Source: Dehalococcoidia bacterium (GTDB lineage Bacteria; Chloroflexota; Dehalococcoidia; Dehalococcoidales; W498). From it: DNA of 54,253 nucleotides. The position numbers and the translations under genes were made by a program. The stretch lies in contig DUFC01000003.1 in the NCBI GenBank assembly GCA_011191875.1, positions 1 through 54,253 of the forward strand. The letters are read 5' to 3'. The notes below the pieces were generated by a model that saw only the letters and a program-made list of their open reading frames with translations, was not told the origin of the DNA and ran no database searches. Shown piece after piece: positions 17,893 through 26,327 of this stretch; within the stretch, counting starts at the first letter, position 1; every line of letters begins with the position of its first letter.

Positions 17893-18057
17893 ATGGAAGA
17901 AAAGAGTCGGTGGTGGATTCTTTTTGGACTATTGTTTGGGGGATTAGCTGGAGCAATACCTGGTGCTGTTACTGGTGGAGCGGTTGGTCTTACAACTAGT
18001 CTCGTATTTGCAGAAAATCGTGGCAAATCCAACAATAAGAAGGGCAGACTCGCATGA
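17893..18057 (+). CDS. Small glycine-zipper membrane protein (54 aa), putative
   Basis: A short frame from ATG 17893 to TGA 18057. It reads MEEKSRWW, a hydrophobic stretch with glycines spaced GLLFGGLAGAIPGAVTGGAV, then a basic tail (NRGKSNNKKGRLA). The GxxxG-type repeats across about 25 residues are what a glycine-zipper membrane segment looks like, and charge distribution is sensible. No clear ribosome site is visible, so it may not be translated. It sits alone between the FKBP and caspase-like genes. Confidence 0.4.
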   Translation: MEEKSRWWILFGLLFGGLAGAIPGAVTGGAVGLTTSLVFAENRGKSNNKKGRLA

Positions 18058-18214
18058 CTTTCACATATGACATAAGTCCAATGTGTCACCTAATTGCACG
18101 AAATGACGGTATAACTTTTAAGGAAAAAACAGGCTCAGGTAATCTTGGCTGTAGAGGGAAAGATAGTTATTTTAAAATGACAGCCAGCGGATTTGGAGGG
18201 ACATGGTAAAAATA

Positions 18215-18243
18215 TTGACATGCCTCTAAAAAAGTAATAGAGT
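18215..18243 (+). promoter_or_regulatory. Sigma-70-type promoter for the caspase-like lipoprotein
   Basis: Perfect -35 TTGACA (18215-18220), 17-base spacer, -10-like TAGAGT (18238-18243, 4 of 6). A second TATAAT at 18253-18258 lacks a -35 at the right distance. The start codon is at 18290, preceded by AAAGGAGG. Confidence 0.45.
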
Positions 18244-18289
18244 ATTTGCCACTATAATAAAGGGGATTAGACTCCCTAAAGGAGGGTCA

Positions 18290-19789
18290 ATGATAAAGAA
18301 AGTAGTCGCTATTTTTCTGTTGTTCCTCTTGGTACCTGTCGCTTGCTTGCCCGTGGCAAATCAACCTCCCACCGCATATATAGATTCCATCACCCCCACT
18401 CCGTCAGAAGTAGGGGAAGTTGTAACCTTCAAAGGCCACGGCACCGATACCGATGGCAGCGTGGTTGCCTATGCTTGGAAATCGAGCATCGATGGTCAGG
18501 TAGGTACTACTGCTCTTTTTACCACTTCAGCGCTCTCTGTGGGAACTCACATCATATCATTTGAGGTTCAGGACAACAATGACGCTTGGTCTGCTGCAGT
18601 TACGGCTCAAATCATTGTTGAGGAAGAGGTGGACGATGAAGAGATGGAAATGGAGGATGCTATAGATGTTGTGGTGGAAAACATCCTTCCAGAAATCCAT
18701 GAGATTATCACAGGAGATCCATATTGGTGCCTCAAGTTGGACTCACCCCTTCCTGAAGGAACGGTTATCGAGGAGGATTCAGGTTCTACGTTGAGGATTA
18801 CACTGGGGGATGAAATGTTCTTTTTCTACCTTGACCTTGCCCCAGGTCACTACTATGAACACGACGTCAAATACATCCTAGTGGATAAGGATGGCAGCCA
18901 TGAGGAATACGATGCCAAATGGTGGCCGCGAATCGATGGCGTTGTCCCCGAGGGATTAGTTCAGTTCCCTCCCGATGAAGACGACGTGGTTGACGGTAAT
19001 GTCCAGCTAGCTCAGCCTACTGGCGTACATATGTCATTTAAATTCCCCTTCTTAAGGTTGCAATGGTGTGAGGGTTTTATCGTGGTGCAGGGGCTGATGA
19101 CTAGTGAGGCACTCTATAGTGACGCTGTGGATACCTACTTAAATGGGATAAACTTTTTTAATGGGTACAAGAATGAGTGTTCTGTGGTCGAGGGCCTGGT
19201 CCAGAGCCAAGCTGCAGATGTACTCGATGAAATCGATGATATGTTGGAGGCCGGTCTGAACCCGATCACCATCTACATCATCGCCCACGGAGGCACTGAT
19301 TCGGTAAAGCTTGGTGGCCAGTGGTTCACAGCAAACCAGTTCCACAACAAGATGGCGGCGCACCCTGATACTATTTTTAACTTCATCCTCGGGTCATGCC
19401 ACAGCGGAAGCTTTATTAACAACCTAAACACCCTCGATAATGTATGCGTAGTGGTGACGGCTTGTGATCCAGACCAAGGGGCTACTCCAGACTGGGATAC
19501 AGCAGGAGGCTTGACTGATTTCAATTCAGCCGATTCAGGCAGTGAATGGACAAGCTCCCTCCTGGAGGCAATGTCGGAAATAGTTGGTGATTCGACTAAA
19601 TTTAATGCTATAAGGGAAATAGCCTGGTCATATGGTGTCCCGGAAACCTGTGTGCTGATCTGCCAAGGGCAATGGGGAGCATTAGGGGCCAATCCCGAAT
19701 TCGGCCTGAATCAAGACCTGGACCTTTCCCACCGCTGGGGGGGACATGACCCTTGTGGCTATTGCTCCTATTATCTCACTATCGAGTGA
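18290..19789 (+). CDS. Exported PKD-domain protein with caspase-like (clan CD) peptidase domain
   Basis: A 499-residue exported protein. Residues 1-19 are a signal peptide ending VPVAC, a weak lipobox. Residues 25-110 form a PKD/Ig-like domain (PPTAYIDSITPTPSEVGEVV, HGTDTDGSVVAYAW, HIISFEVQDNND). A strongly acidic linker follows (EEEVDDEEMEMED, 111-123), then a region with no recognised domain. Residues 315-460 resemble the caspase/metacaspase fold: ITIYIIAHGG supplies the His (H333) and FNFILGSCHSGSF the Cys (C370), followed by VVVTACDPDQGA. These match the HG and xCxSG dyad context of clan CD peptidases. A cysteine pair lies near the C-terminus (CGYC). Substrate is unknown; a role in surface-protein cleavage is inference. 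It is monocistronic with its own promoter. Confidence 0.75.
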   Translation: MIKKVVAIFLLFLLVPVACLPVANQPPTAYIDSITPTPSEVGEVVTFKGHGTDTDGSVVAYAWKSSIDGQVGTTALFTTSALSVGTHIISFEVQDNNDAWSAAVTAQIIVEEEVDDEEMEMEDAIDVVVENILPEIHEIITGDPYWCLKLDSPLPEGTVIEEDSGSTLRITLGDEMFFFYLDLAPGHYYEHDVKYILVDKDGSHEEYDAKWWPRIDGVVPEGLVQFPPDEDDVVDGNVQLAQPTGVHMSFKFPFLRLQWCEGFIVVQGLMTSEALYSDAVDTYLNGINFFNGYKNECSVVEGLVQSQAADVLDEIDDMLEAGLNPITIYIIAHGGTDSVKLGGQWFTANQFHNKMAAHPDTIFNFILGSCHSGSFINNLNTLDNVCVVVTACDPDQGATPDWDTAGGLTDFNSADSGSEWTSSLLEAMSEIVGDSTKFNAIREIAWSYGVPETCVLICQGQWGALGANPEFGLNQDLDLSHRWGGHDPCGYCSYYLTIE

Positions 19790-20191
19790 TGGTAGTGCAG
19801 ACAAGACGAAAAAGTGGATAGTGCCATTCGAGGATGACGGGTTCGCTCCTGCCGCCACTCTTCGTGACTAGGAGGACCCCCTCGATGCAAATATGTCGTT
19901 AGACTGCCTTGCACATATCATAGATGGAGGCGTTCACGGCCGTGGTGATGAGCGCCTCCATTTCTAGCCCTTCGTTCCCTAAACATCAAGTGAAATCAAA
20001 TAACCGTACAGACCGTTTACTCATTGCACTTTATAGCAGATTATTGTCCAAACGTAGCATGCTTCTTTGATACATTATCTGCCTAATCTATATGATATTT
20101 CACATAATTTGTCTTTCAACTTTGATGCGTTTTCTATGAACTACATATGGGGAAGTCTAGGGGAACTATAGCTTGACAGTAATGTGGCCAG
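19790..20191. other. Intergenic gap with one hairpin
   Basis: About 400 bases after the caspase-like gene. It contains the hairpin at 19924-19961. The rest shows no supported gene. A TTGACA near 20173 is too close to the next start to serve it. Confidence 0.45.
19924..19961 (+). terminator. Possible hairpin terminator after the caspase-like gene
   Basis: ATGGAGGCG (19924-19932) pairs perfectly with CGCCTCCAT (19953-19961). The loop itself contains the palindrome CACGGCCGTG. Only a short TTCT follows, so it is a weak candidate for an intrinsic terminator and might instead be a protein-binding or repeat site. Confidence 0.3.
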
Positions 20192-21091
20192 ATGGCAGAA
20201 TGCCTTAATATGGAATCTAACACACTAAACCGTGATAATAAACGAAGATTACTGGCTTCTCAGAGGAGTGAAATCACTGAGCACCTTATCTACGAGAAGC
20301 TGTCACACTGCACAAAAGACCCCCATAACAGGGAGGTACTTGAACGTATCTCTGCCGATGAGTTAAGGCACTACAAGCTGTGGGAGACTCACACAACAAC
20401 AGAGGTGAAACCAAGCAAGCTAAAAGTATGGATTTACTATGTTATTGCTCGAGTATTAGGACTCACCTTCGGTCTCAGGCTAATGGAAAAAGGTGAATCA
20501 CGAGCCCAAGTAGATTATTGTAAGATGGTTGATTTTATACCCGCAGCTGAAGATATATCCAAAGAGGAATACGAACATGAAAAGCAGTTACTCGACCTAA
20601 TAGACGAAGAACGACTCAAATACACAAGCGAAATAGTAAGGGGTCTCAATGTAGCACTGGTGGAACTTACTGGGACTATAGCCGGCTTCACTCTTGCTTT
20701 CAAGAACGCTGGTATTATCGCCATGGCTGCCATTATTGCCGGAGTAGCAATGACCCTCTCCGTGGCTAGTACAGAGTACCTGGCCACTAAGACAGGTGAG
20801 GGAGTCCGTAGCCCACTCAAAGCGGTAATCTATGGAGGAATCGCCAATCTACTCACCGTTCTCTTCTTGATATTTCCTTATTGGGTATTCACCGACATAT
20901 ACTATTCTCTAGGGTTTATGGCATTCAATGCAATTGTGGTGATTGCTGCATTCAGCTTCTATATCTCGGTGGCTAAAGAGATATCGTTTAAAATCAGATT
21001 TATAGAGATGACGCTTATAAGCCTTGGAATAGCAGGACTAACATTCGCCATTGGAATTCTTGTTAGGATGTACTTGCATATTGAGATCTAA
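20192..21091 (+). CDS. Ferritin-like/rubrerythrin domain fused to a VIT1/CCC1-type metal transporter
   Basis: A 299-residue fusion. Residues about 10-145 are helical with spaced acidic/His metal ligands (ITEHLIYEKL, ISADELRHYKLWE, EEYEHEKQLLDLIDEE), fitting a ferritin-like diiron domain. Residues about 150-299 are five membrane helices with VELTGTIAGFTLAF, VASTEYLATKTGEG and SPLKAVIYGGIANLL, matching the VIT1/CCC1 family that moves Fe2+ or Mn2+. Rubrerythrin-VIT fusions such as MbfA export iron. ATG 20192 is used; ATG 20210 is an alternative. Standing alone, it is probably a metal detoxification exporter. Confidence 0.88.
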   Translation: MAECLNMESNTLNRDNKRRLLASQRSEITEHLIYEKLSHCTKDPHNREVLERISADELRHYKLWETHTTTEVKPSKLKVWIYYVIARVLGLTFGLRLMEKGESRAQVDYCKMVDFIPAAEDISKEEYEHEKQLLDLIDEERLKYTSEIVRGLNVALVELTGTIAGFTLAFKNAGIIAMAAIIAGVAMTLSVASTEYLATKTGEGVRSPLKAVIYGGIANLLTVLFLIFPYWVFTDIYYSLGFMAFNAIVVIAAFSFYISVAKEISFKIRFIEMTLISLGIAGLTFAIGILVRMYLHIEI

Positions 21092-21698
21092 ATAGCCTAT
21101 CCACTACATAAAAGATTGAATCGTTACTTGGTTACAGTTACTAGCGAAACAACACAACTACACAGAATTTACATGTGATAATATTGCAGTTTGTTACCTC
21201 AATCCTCCAAGGTCTTCGATATTAGATAGACCTTAGGGACATTGAACTTTATAGCGGAATGTTAGATAATTGATAAAGCGGTTCTTTTCTTTATTTTTCA
21301 TTACCTCCTATTGTTACAGGAATAGAAACATGATGTTAACCGTAGGTTCTACTTGATGAACGGAGAGTGTCGGGATTTACAGGAAAACCGCCCATGTAGT
21401 GTGTAACACAAGCTCATTGAGATATTTGCCAGCAAAGGCTGGCTCAATAAGTAACTCGGGATAATGCATCAGCGCAAGAGATACCGGATTTCTTGTAATG
21501 TGGAGAGATCTATTGTCTATCAAATAAATGAAATCTGTGTCCTCAGCTCAGGTGTGCCGGGCTGACCTGTATTTACAATCAGAAAAGACTCTATTTATAA
21601 CGATTCAGGAATTACTGACCTCACATCCACAAAATTAAACATGCAAGATTGGTCGAGTATCATAGCTAATTAATAATTTGGAGTTTATTTAATCTATC
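21092..21698. other. Gene-poor gap before the PfkB kinase
   Basis: About 600 bases without a supported gene. The 17-base sequence ATATTGCAGTTTGTTAC (21181-21197) recurs with one difference at 22683-22699, on the other side of the kinase gene. No clear promoter was identified. Confidence 0.4.
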
Positions 21699-22610
21699 AT
21701 GAACATTATAGTTTACGGCTCAATGGCATATGACAGGATTATGGACTATCCAGGGTATTTCTCTGATCATATCCTACCGGAGAAAATACACGTTCTAAAT
21801 GTCTGCTTCACCGTTAACAGTATGATAGAGAAATTTGGTGGCACGGCTGGTAATATTGCCTATGCACTCTCTCTTTTAGGTGAAAAGCCGATAATCTTGG
21901 CTACCATTGGTCGAGATTATCATAGATATTTCGAATGGCTAACGAAAAATAAAATAGCTTACGAAGACATCGCAATTATCGAAGAGGAATTAACTGCTTG
22001 CGCCTATATCATAACTGATCGAGCCGACAACCAGATAACAGGGTTCAACCCCGGTGCGATGAAATACCATTCCTACTTCAACTTTGATAAGCTCAACCCC
22101 AAAGAAAGCATCGCTATCATTGCCCCGGGGAACCTTGGAGAGATGATGAAATACTCTACTATATGTAAGACCAGGAGCATCGACTATATTTTTGACCCCG
22201 GTCAATCACTACCAATGTGGGATAGCCAAGACCTTATCCAATGTATAGAAGGCTCTAAGATTATGATTTCCAACGACTATGAGCTGGAATTGATCATTAG
22301 CAAGACGGGACTAGATAGAAAGAAACTACTTCAGAGGACAAACACTATCATTACTACATTGGGGGAACTGGGTTCCCGTGTCTATACCCAAGATTGTGAA
22401 ATAGACATTCCCGCTATCAAACCAAAGGAAGTTGTTGATCCGACTGGTGCTGGTGACGCCTACAGAGCGGGATTAATTAAGGGTTTGATCCAAAGCAGAA
22501 ACATTGAACAGAGTGCACAAATGGGAAGCGTGTGTGCATCTTTCGCCATCGAATGCAATGGCACGCAGGAATATCATTTTAGCCAGATAGAATTTGAGGA
22601 GAGGCTTTAA
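21699..22610 (+). CDS. PfkB/ribokinase-family kinase, adenosine-kinase-like
   Basis: A 303-residue sugar/nucleoside kinase. The N-terminal PfkB motif is FGGTAGNIAYALSLLG (about residues 47-62), and the C-terminal motif VVDPTGAGDAYRAGLIKG (about 247-264) carries the catalytic Asp and anion hole. ISNDYELELI is the usual mid-protein motif. The Gly-rich start and YGSMAYDRIMDYP resemble bacterial and archaeal adenosine or nucleoside kinases more than ribokinase, but substrate is not certain. It phosphorylates a hydroxymethyl group using ATP. Isolated gene flanked by long gaps. Confidence 0.85.
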   Translation: MNIIVYGSMAYDRIMDYPGYFSDHILPEKIHVLNVCFTVNSMIEKFGGTAGNIAYALSLLGEKPIILATIGRDYHRYFEWLTKNKIAYEDIAIIEEELTACAYIITDRADNQITGFNPGAMKYHSYFNFDKLNPKESIAIIAPGNLGEMMKYSTICKTRSIDYIFDPGQSLPMWDSQDLIQCIEGSKIMISNDYELELIISKTGLDRKKLLQRTNTIITTLGELGSRVYTQDCEIDIPAIKPKEVVDPTGAGDAYRAGLIKGLIQSRNIEQSAQMGSVCASFAIECNGTQEYHFSQIEFEERL

Positions 22611-22928
22611 ACTGCACCCCCCGGAGTATTACCCGTGCATGTTGAGTTGAATCTCGGATAAGCTAGCGGAGCACACTACATGATATTGCGGTTTGTTACT
22701 CTAGCCCGTAGTTGGTATCACCTCCATGTTCAATGTTATAACTACATTCCATGGGCATTATAAATACAATGCCCACCAGGTTTGAAGCATTGGAATCAGG
22801 GAATATCCTTTATTTTTACAGATAAACCCATTCCCAGCACATTCATCTCTATTATTAAGGTATTGACACCTCCTATAGTCCCAGCTCTGTATTGTGTTAA
22901 CATAGGGCATCGATTAGCGACGGTCAGC
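22611..22928. other. Gap between PfkB kinase and MFS gene
   Basis: About 318 bases. A TTGACA at 22863-22868 with a weak TGTATT 19 bases further could drive the MFS gene, but the spacing is poor. The direct repeat copy at 22683-22699 lies here. An in-frame extension of the MFS frame back to 22782 has no ribosome site and is not protein-like. Confidence 0.4.
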
Positions 22929-24218
22929 ATGGAGAAAAAGTACAGTTCTAAGAAGCCCAAGGTCTTTTACGGCTACTGGATAGTGGCAGTTGCTTTTTTA
23001 TGCCTTTTCATTATGTCAGGATCTACGTTTTATGCCTTTAGTCTATTCGTTAAGCCCCTTCAAGCAGACTTCGGCTGGAGCCGAGGTGAGATAATGACTG
23101 CCTTTACTATCTTCTGCCTGGTCCAGGGTGTAACTGCACCTTTTATTGGCAGAGTGGTTGACCAATATGGAGCAAGAAAGGTTATCCCCACAGGTGCTCT
23201 TATAACCGGTCTTGGCTTTGTCTTTCTAGCTCTGATGTACAACCTTTGGTATTTTTACGCTGGCTGGACTGTGGTCGGTATCGGGATGGCAGCGATGGGT
23301 CCCGTTCCGACAACTGCTGTAGTTTCAAATTGGTTTCAAAAAAAGAGGGGTCTGGCTATTGGCATAATGTCAGCAGCGGTCGGTGCAGGTGGGTTTGCTC
23401 TATCTCCGCTCTTTGGCGGTTATCTTATCCCTAATTTTGGCTGGGGAACATCCTATTTAGTCCTAGCTCTACTTACCTGGGTGCTCATTATCCCTTTAGC
23501 ACTAATAGTGATGAAGACAAAGCCATCGGACATAGGGCTTTACCCTGACGGTATAGAAAATCCTGAGTCAGTGGCGGTAACTGAAGCCTTGCCCTCAGTC
23601 TCCAGCGGATTAACTCTAAGAATGGCATTAGCTACTTCGACCTTCTGGTTGATTGCTATCTCTTTCTTGTCAAATGGTTTTAGTCAACTCGGTATTACCC
23701 TGAGTCAAGTTCCCCATCTAGAGGATATTGGTTTCCCTGTAGCCACAGCGGCTGCTGCCCTTGGCATTGTAGGTCTCGGAAGCACTATAGGCAAATTCGG
23801 TTTTGGCTGGCTTTGTGACTTGATACCAGCAAAATATGCCTTCGCTATCGGCCTCGGTCTTCAGCTAGTAGGCATAATATTACTTATCAATGTTGAGCCG
23901 ACATGTCCTCCGGCAACAATATGGCTATATGCTATCATATTGGGGTTGGGTATAGGCAGTTGGTTGCCATCCATGTCAATGCTCATAAGTACTAACTTTG
24001 GACTAGCCGCTTATGGTGCTATCTTTGGCATAATAACCCTTGTTCAGAGTATTGGTGGTGCTACTGGCCCTCTTATGGCGGGGCATATGTATGATGCTAT
24101 GAATACCTATCACTGGGCATTCATTGTCTTCCTTGCTTTATGCGCAGTATCTATATTTACCATATTGGCAGTACGTCGCCCTAAATCACTTGAAATTCCA
24201 AAGGTGAATTTTAAATAG
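22929..24218 (+). CDS. MFS transporter, monocarboxylate/oxalate-formate antiporter type
   Basis: A 429-residue permease with 12 predicted helices. Loop 2-3 carries GRVVDQYGARKVIPTG, the MFS motif A region, and its repeat in the second half is GKFGFGWLCDLIPAKYAF. The N-terminal FYGYWIVAVAFLCLFIMSG and FGWSRGEIMTAF are typical of the OFA/monocarboxylate porter group. The start at ATG 22929 (MEKKYSSKKPKVFYGYW) removes an unlikely 49-residue extension. It precedes the TRAP operon by about 315 bases and might move a related organic acid, but this is only suggested by position. Confidence 0.88.
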   Translation: MEKKYSSKKPKVFYGYWIVAVAFLCLFIMSGSTFYAFSLFVKPLQADFGWSRGEIMTAFTIFCLVQGVTAPFIGRVVDQYGARKVIPTGALITGLGFVFLALMYNLWYFYAGWTVVGIGMAAMGPVPTTAVVSNWFQKKRGLAIGIMSAAVGAGGFALSPLFGGYLIPNFGWGTSYLVLALLTWVLIIPLALIVMKTKPSDIGLYPDGIENPESVAVTEALPSVSSGLTLRMALATSTFWLIAISFLSNGFSQLGITLSQVPHLEDIGFPVATAAAALGIVGLGSTIGKFGFGWLCDLIPAKYAFAIGLGLQLVGIILLINVEPTCPPATIWLYAIILGLGIGSWLPSMSMLISTNFGLAAYGAIFGIITLVQSIGGATGPLMAGHMYDAMNTYHWAFIVFLALCAVSIFTILAVRRPKSLEIPKVNFK

Positions 24219-24533
24219 GAGATACACAAAGGCCTTTTTTTATTTAGCATTGTAGGCTAATAAAAGGGCTAATACAACTAGAACCCTTTTAATTGTTGTG
24301 CATTACACTATAAGCTGCTGTTGAGACAAACACGATTGACGAACGTTTACTCGTATGATACAGTGAACCAGATATAATTCTTGTCCTGCATAATGAGAAT
24401 CCGCCGTTTAGGGGATTCCTGATTTATGATGGGCGGATAATGTAATCGAGGTGATGCTGATATGTGAGCTGTTTTCTGCACTTTCGAGGGAAATTACTAA
24501 TAATATTGAAGTTTAACACGGAGGTTACAAATA
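24219..24533. other. Gap between the MFS gene and TRAP operon
   Basis: About 315 bases. AAAGGCCTTTTTTTATTT just after the MFS stop is a palindrome plus T-run but lacks a loop, so it is not a convincing terminator. The last 25 bases hold the ribosome site CGGAGG for the TRAP substrate-binding gene. Confidence 0.4.
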
Positions 24534-25640
24534 GTGAAAACGAAACTACCCTTTATTTTGCTAGCAGTTATTGTAATGACGTTACCAATATTCAATGCCT
24601 GTACTACTCCCCCAGCGTCGACCGAAGTTATCGAACTTACCTATAGTAACTTCTTCCCACCGACGCATTTACATTCCGTATTGGCTGAGGAGTGGATAAA
24701 GGAAATCGAATTGCGCACCGATGGGGCGATAAAAATTACTTATTACCCCGGAGGTTCTCTCGTTACTGCACCCCAGACCTATGATGGGGTTGTTCAGGGA
24801 ATTGCCGATATCGGCATGTCATTATTTGCCTATACTCCAGGTCGTTTTCCGGCTTGTGAAATAGTTGACCTGCCCCATGCCTATCCCAATGGCTGGGTAG
24901 CAACTAAGGTAGCCAACGACTTTTATAATAATTTCAAACCAGTCGAACTTGATGATACTCATCCCCTTTATTTCCATGCCCATGGTCCCGGTGTTGTTTT
25001 TACCACCGATAAACCAGTACGAGAAATGGAGGACCTTAATGGGCTGGTGATAAGATCAACCGGGGTTGGTGCTACGATAATGAATGCCCTTGGTGCCGAA
25101 GGCTATGGTGCTTCGCAGGGGGAAGCTTATGAAATGATGCAAAAAGATGTGGTGCAGGGTAGTTTTACTCCACGTGAGGTACTCAAAGGCTGGAATCAGG
25201 CAGAAGTGGTGAAATATGTTACTGGCTGCTACGATGTAGGTAATACCACGATGATGTTTGTCATTATGAACGAGGACAAATGGAACGCTTTACCGGCAAA
25301 CATCCAAGAGGTTTTCACTGAGGTCAGCCAGGAGTGGATAGAAAAGCACGGCAAGGTCTGGGATTACTACGATAAGGTTGGTATTGATTATTTCCTCAGC
25401 CTGGGCGAGGGTAGAGAAGTGATTGAGCTTTCAGCAGTGGAAATGAGTAGATGGGTAGAGACGGCTGTAGAGCCACTAATCAATCAATACATAGAGGAAA
25501 AAACAAGCGCCGGCCTTCAAGCAGATGAATTCCAGGCATACCTGACTGAGAGGGTGGCTTACTGGTCGGATATAGCTCCAACTGCTGAGCAAAGCCAGGC
25601 ATACGTGGAGAGTGAATTAATAGATATCGTTCCAGAATAA
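24534..25640 (+). CDS. dctP: TRAP transporter solute-binding lipoprotein (DctP family)
   Basis: A 368-residue extracellular solute receptor. The signal peptide (KLPFILLAVIVMTLPIFNAC) ends in a lipobox-like FNAC, so the protein is probably tethered outside the cytoplasmic membrane. The mature part has the DctP pattern: LTYSNFFPPTHLHSVLAEEWIKEIE, ITYYPGGSLV, GIADIGMSLFAYTPGRFP, and REMEDLNGLVIRSTG, which places the Arg that binds the substrate carboxylate. The start is GTG with GGAGG upstream. It is the first of three TRAP genes in order P-Q-M. Ligand is a carboxylate of unknown identity. Confidence 0.93.
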   Translation: MKTKLPFILLAVIVMTLPIFNACTTPPASTEVIELTYSNFFPPTHLHSVLAEEWIKEIELRTDGAIKITYYPGGSLVTAPQTYDGVVQGIADIGMSLFAYTPGRFPACEIVDLPHAYPNGWVATKVANDFYNNFKPVELDDTHPLYFHAHGPGVVFTTDKPVREMEDLNGLVIRSTGVGATIMNALGAEGYGASQGEAYEMMQKDVVQGSFTPREVLKGWNQAEVVKYVTGCYDVGNTTMMFVIMNEDKWNALPANIQEVFTEVSQEWIEKHGKVWDYYDKVGIDYFLSLGEGREVIELSAVEMSRWVETAVEPLINQYIEEKTSAGLQADEFQAYLTERVAYWSDIAPTAEQSQAYVESELIDIVPE

Positions 25641-25775
25641 TATATGGAAGTCAGCTTGTTATTCGTGGGGTGCCTGTGGGTAAGCTATTTATGTTTCACG
25701 GCACCCCAAGTTACTATACTGGTTTATCGTTCCAACTGAATAATACCGTAGTCATGCTTAGAATTTGGCAGGCTC

Positions 25776-26327
25776 ATGAGTCAGATTACTTCAGACATAG
25801 ACGTTTCAGAGGAGCAAGTAAGCTATCCCTCAGTAATAATTGTTCGTTTGGGGAAGTTAGCCACCTCTATTAGTAGATGGGTTAGCTGGATAGCGGGAGC
25901 TGGCGTGGTGGCTATGCTGGCTCTCACTATTGCCGATATAATTGGAATCAAGCTCTTTAAATCACCGGTTCCTGGAGCTATTGAAATCGTCGGTTTTTTA
26001 GGTATAGTCGTAACCGCTTTTGCTATTGCTTACACTTATATTCTACGCGGGCATATTCGGGTTGAGTTCTTCGTAACACAGTTGCCTCTCCGCTGGCGGG
26101 CAGGCATCAATGCTCTTGTCTCACTTGTTGGAATCGTTTTATTTGTTTTACTGGCCTGGCAAAGCTACTTATACGGGCATATTCTCCAGACCACTGGTGA
26201 GGTCTCAATGACCCAGAGAATACCCTTTTATCCTTTTGTCTATGCCATAGCCTTCAGCTGTATCCCCATCTGTTTAGTGCTGTTGCTCGAGTTTATCCAA
26301 TCGGCACTGAGAGTAGTGCAAAAGTGA
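25776..26327 (+). CDS. dctQ: TRAP transporter small permease (DctQ family)
   Basis: A 183-residue four-helix membrane protein (helices about 37-58, 72-95, 108-130 and 148-172). It has the DctQ features VPGAIEIVGFLGIVVTAFAIAYTYILRGHIRVEFF and TQRIPFYPFVYAIAFSCIPI. It forms the membrane complex with the large permease, whose GTG start overlaps its stop by 4 bases (GTGA). It lies 135 bases after the receptor gene. Confidence 0.9.
   Translation: MSQITSDIDVSEEQVSYPSVIIVRLGKLATSISRWVSWIAGAGVVAMLALTIADIIGIKLFKSPVPGAIEIVGFLGIVVTAFAIAYTYILRGHIRVEFFVTQLPLRWRAGINALVSLVGIVLFVLLAWQSYLYGHILQTTGEVSMTQRIPFYPFVYAIAFSCIPICLVLLLEFIQSALRVVQK

Noticed and set aside
24234-24251. AAAGGCCTTTTTTTATTT after the MFS gene as a terminator
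   Set aside because: The palindrome leaves no loop, so it cannot form a normal terminator hairpin.
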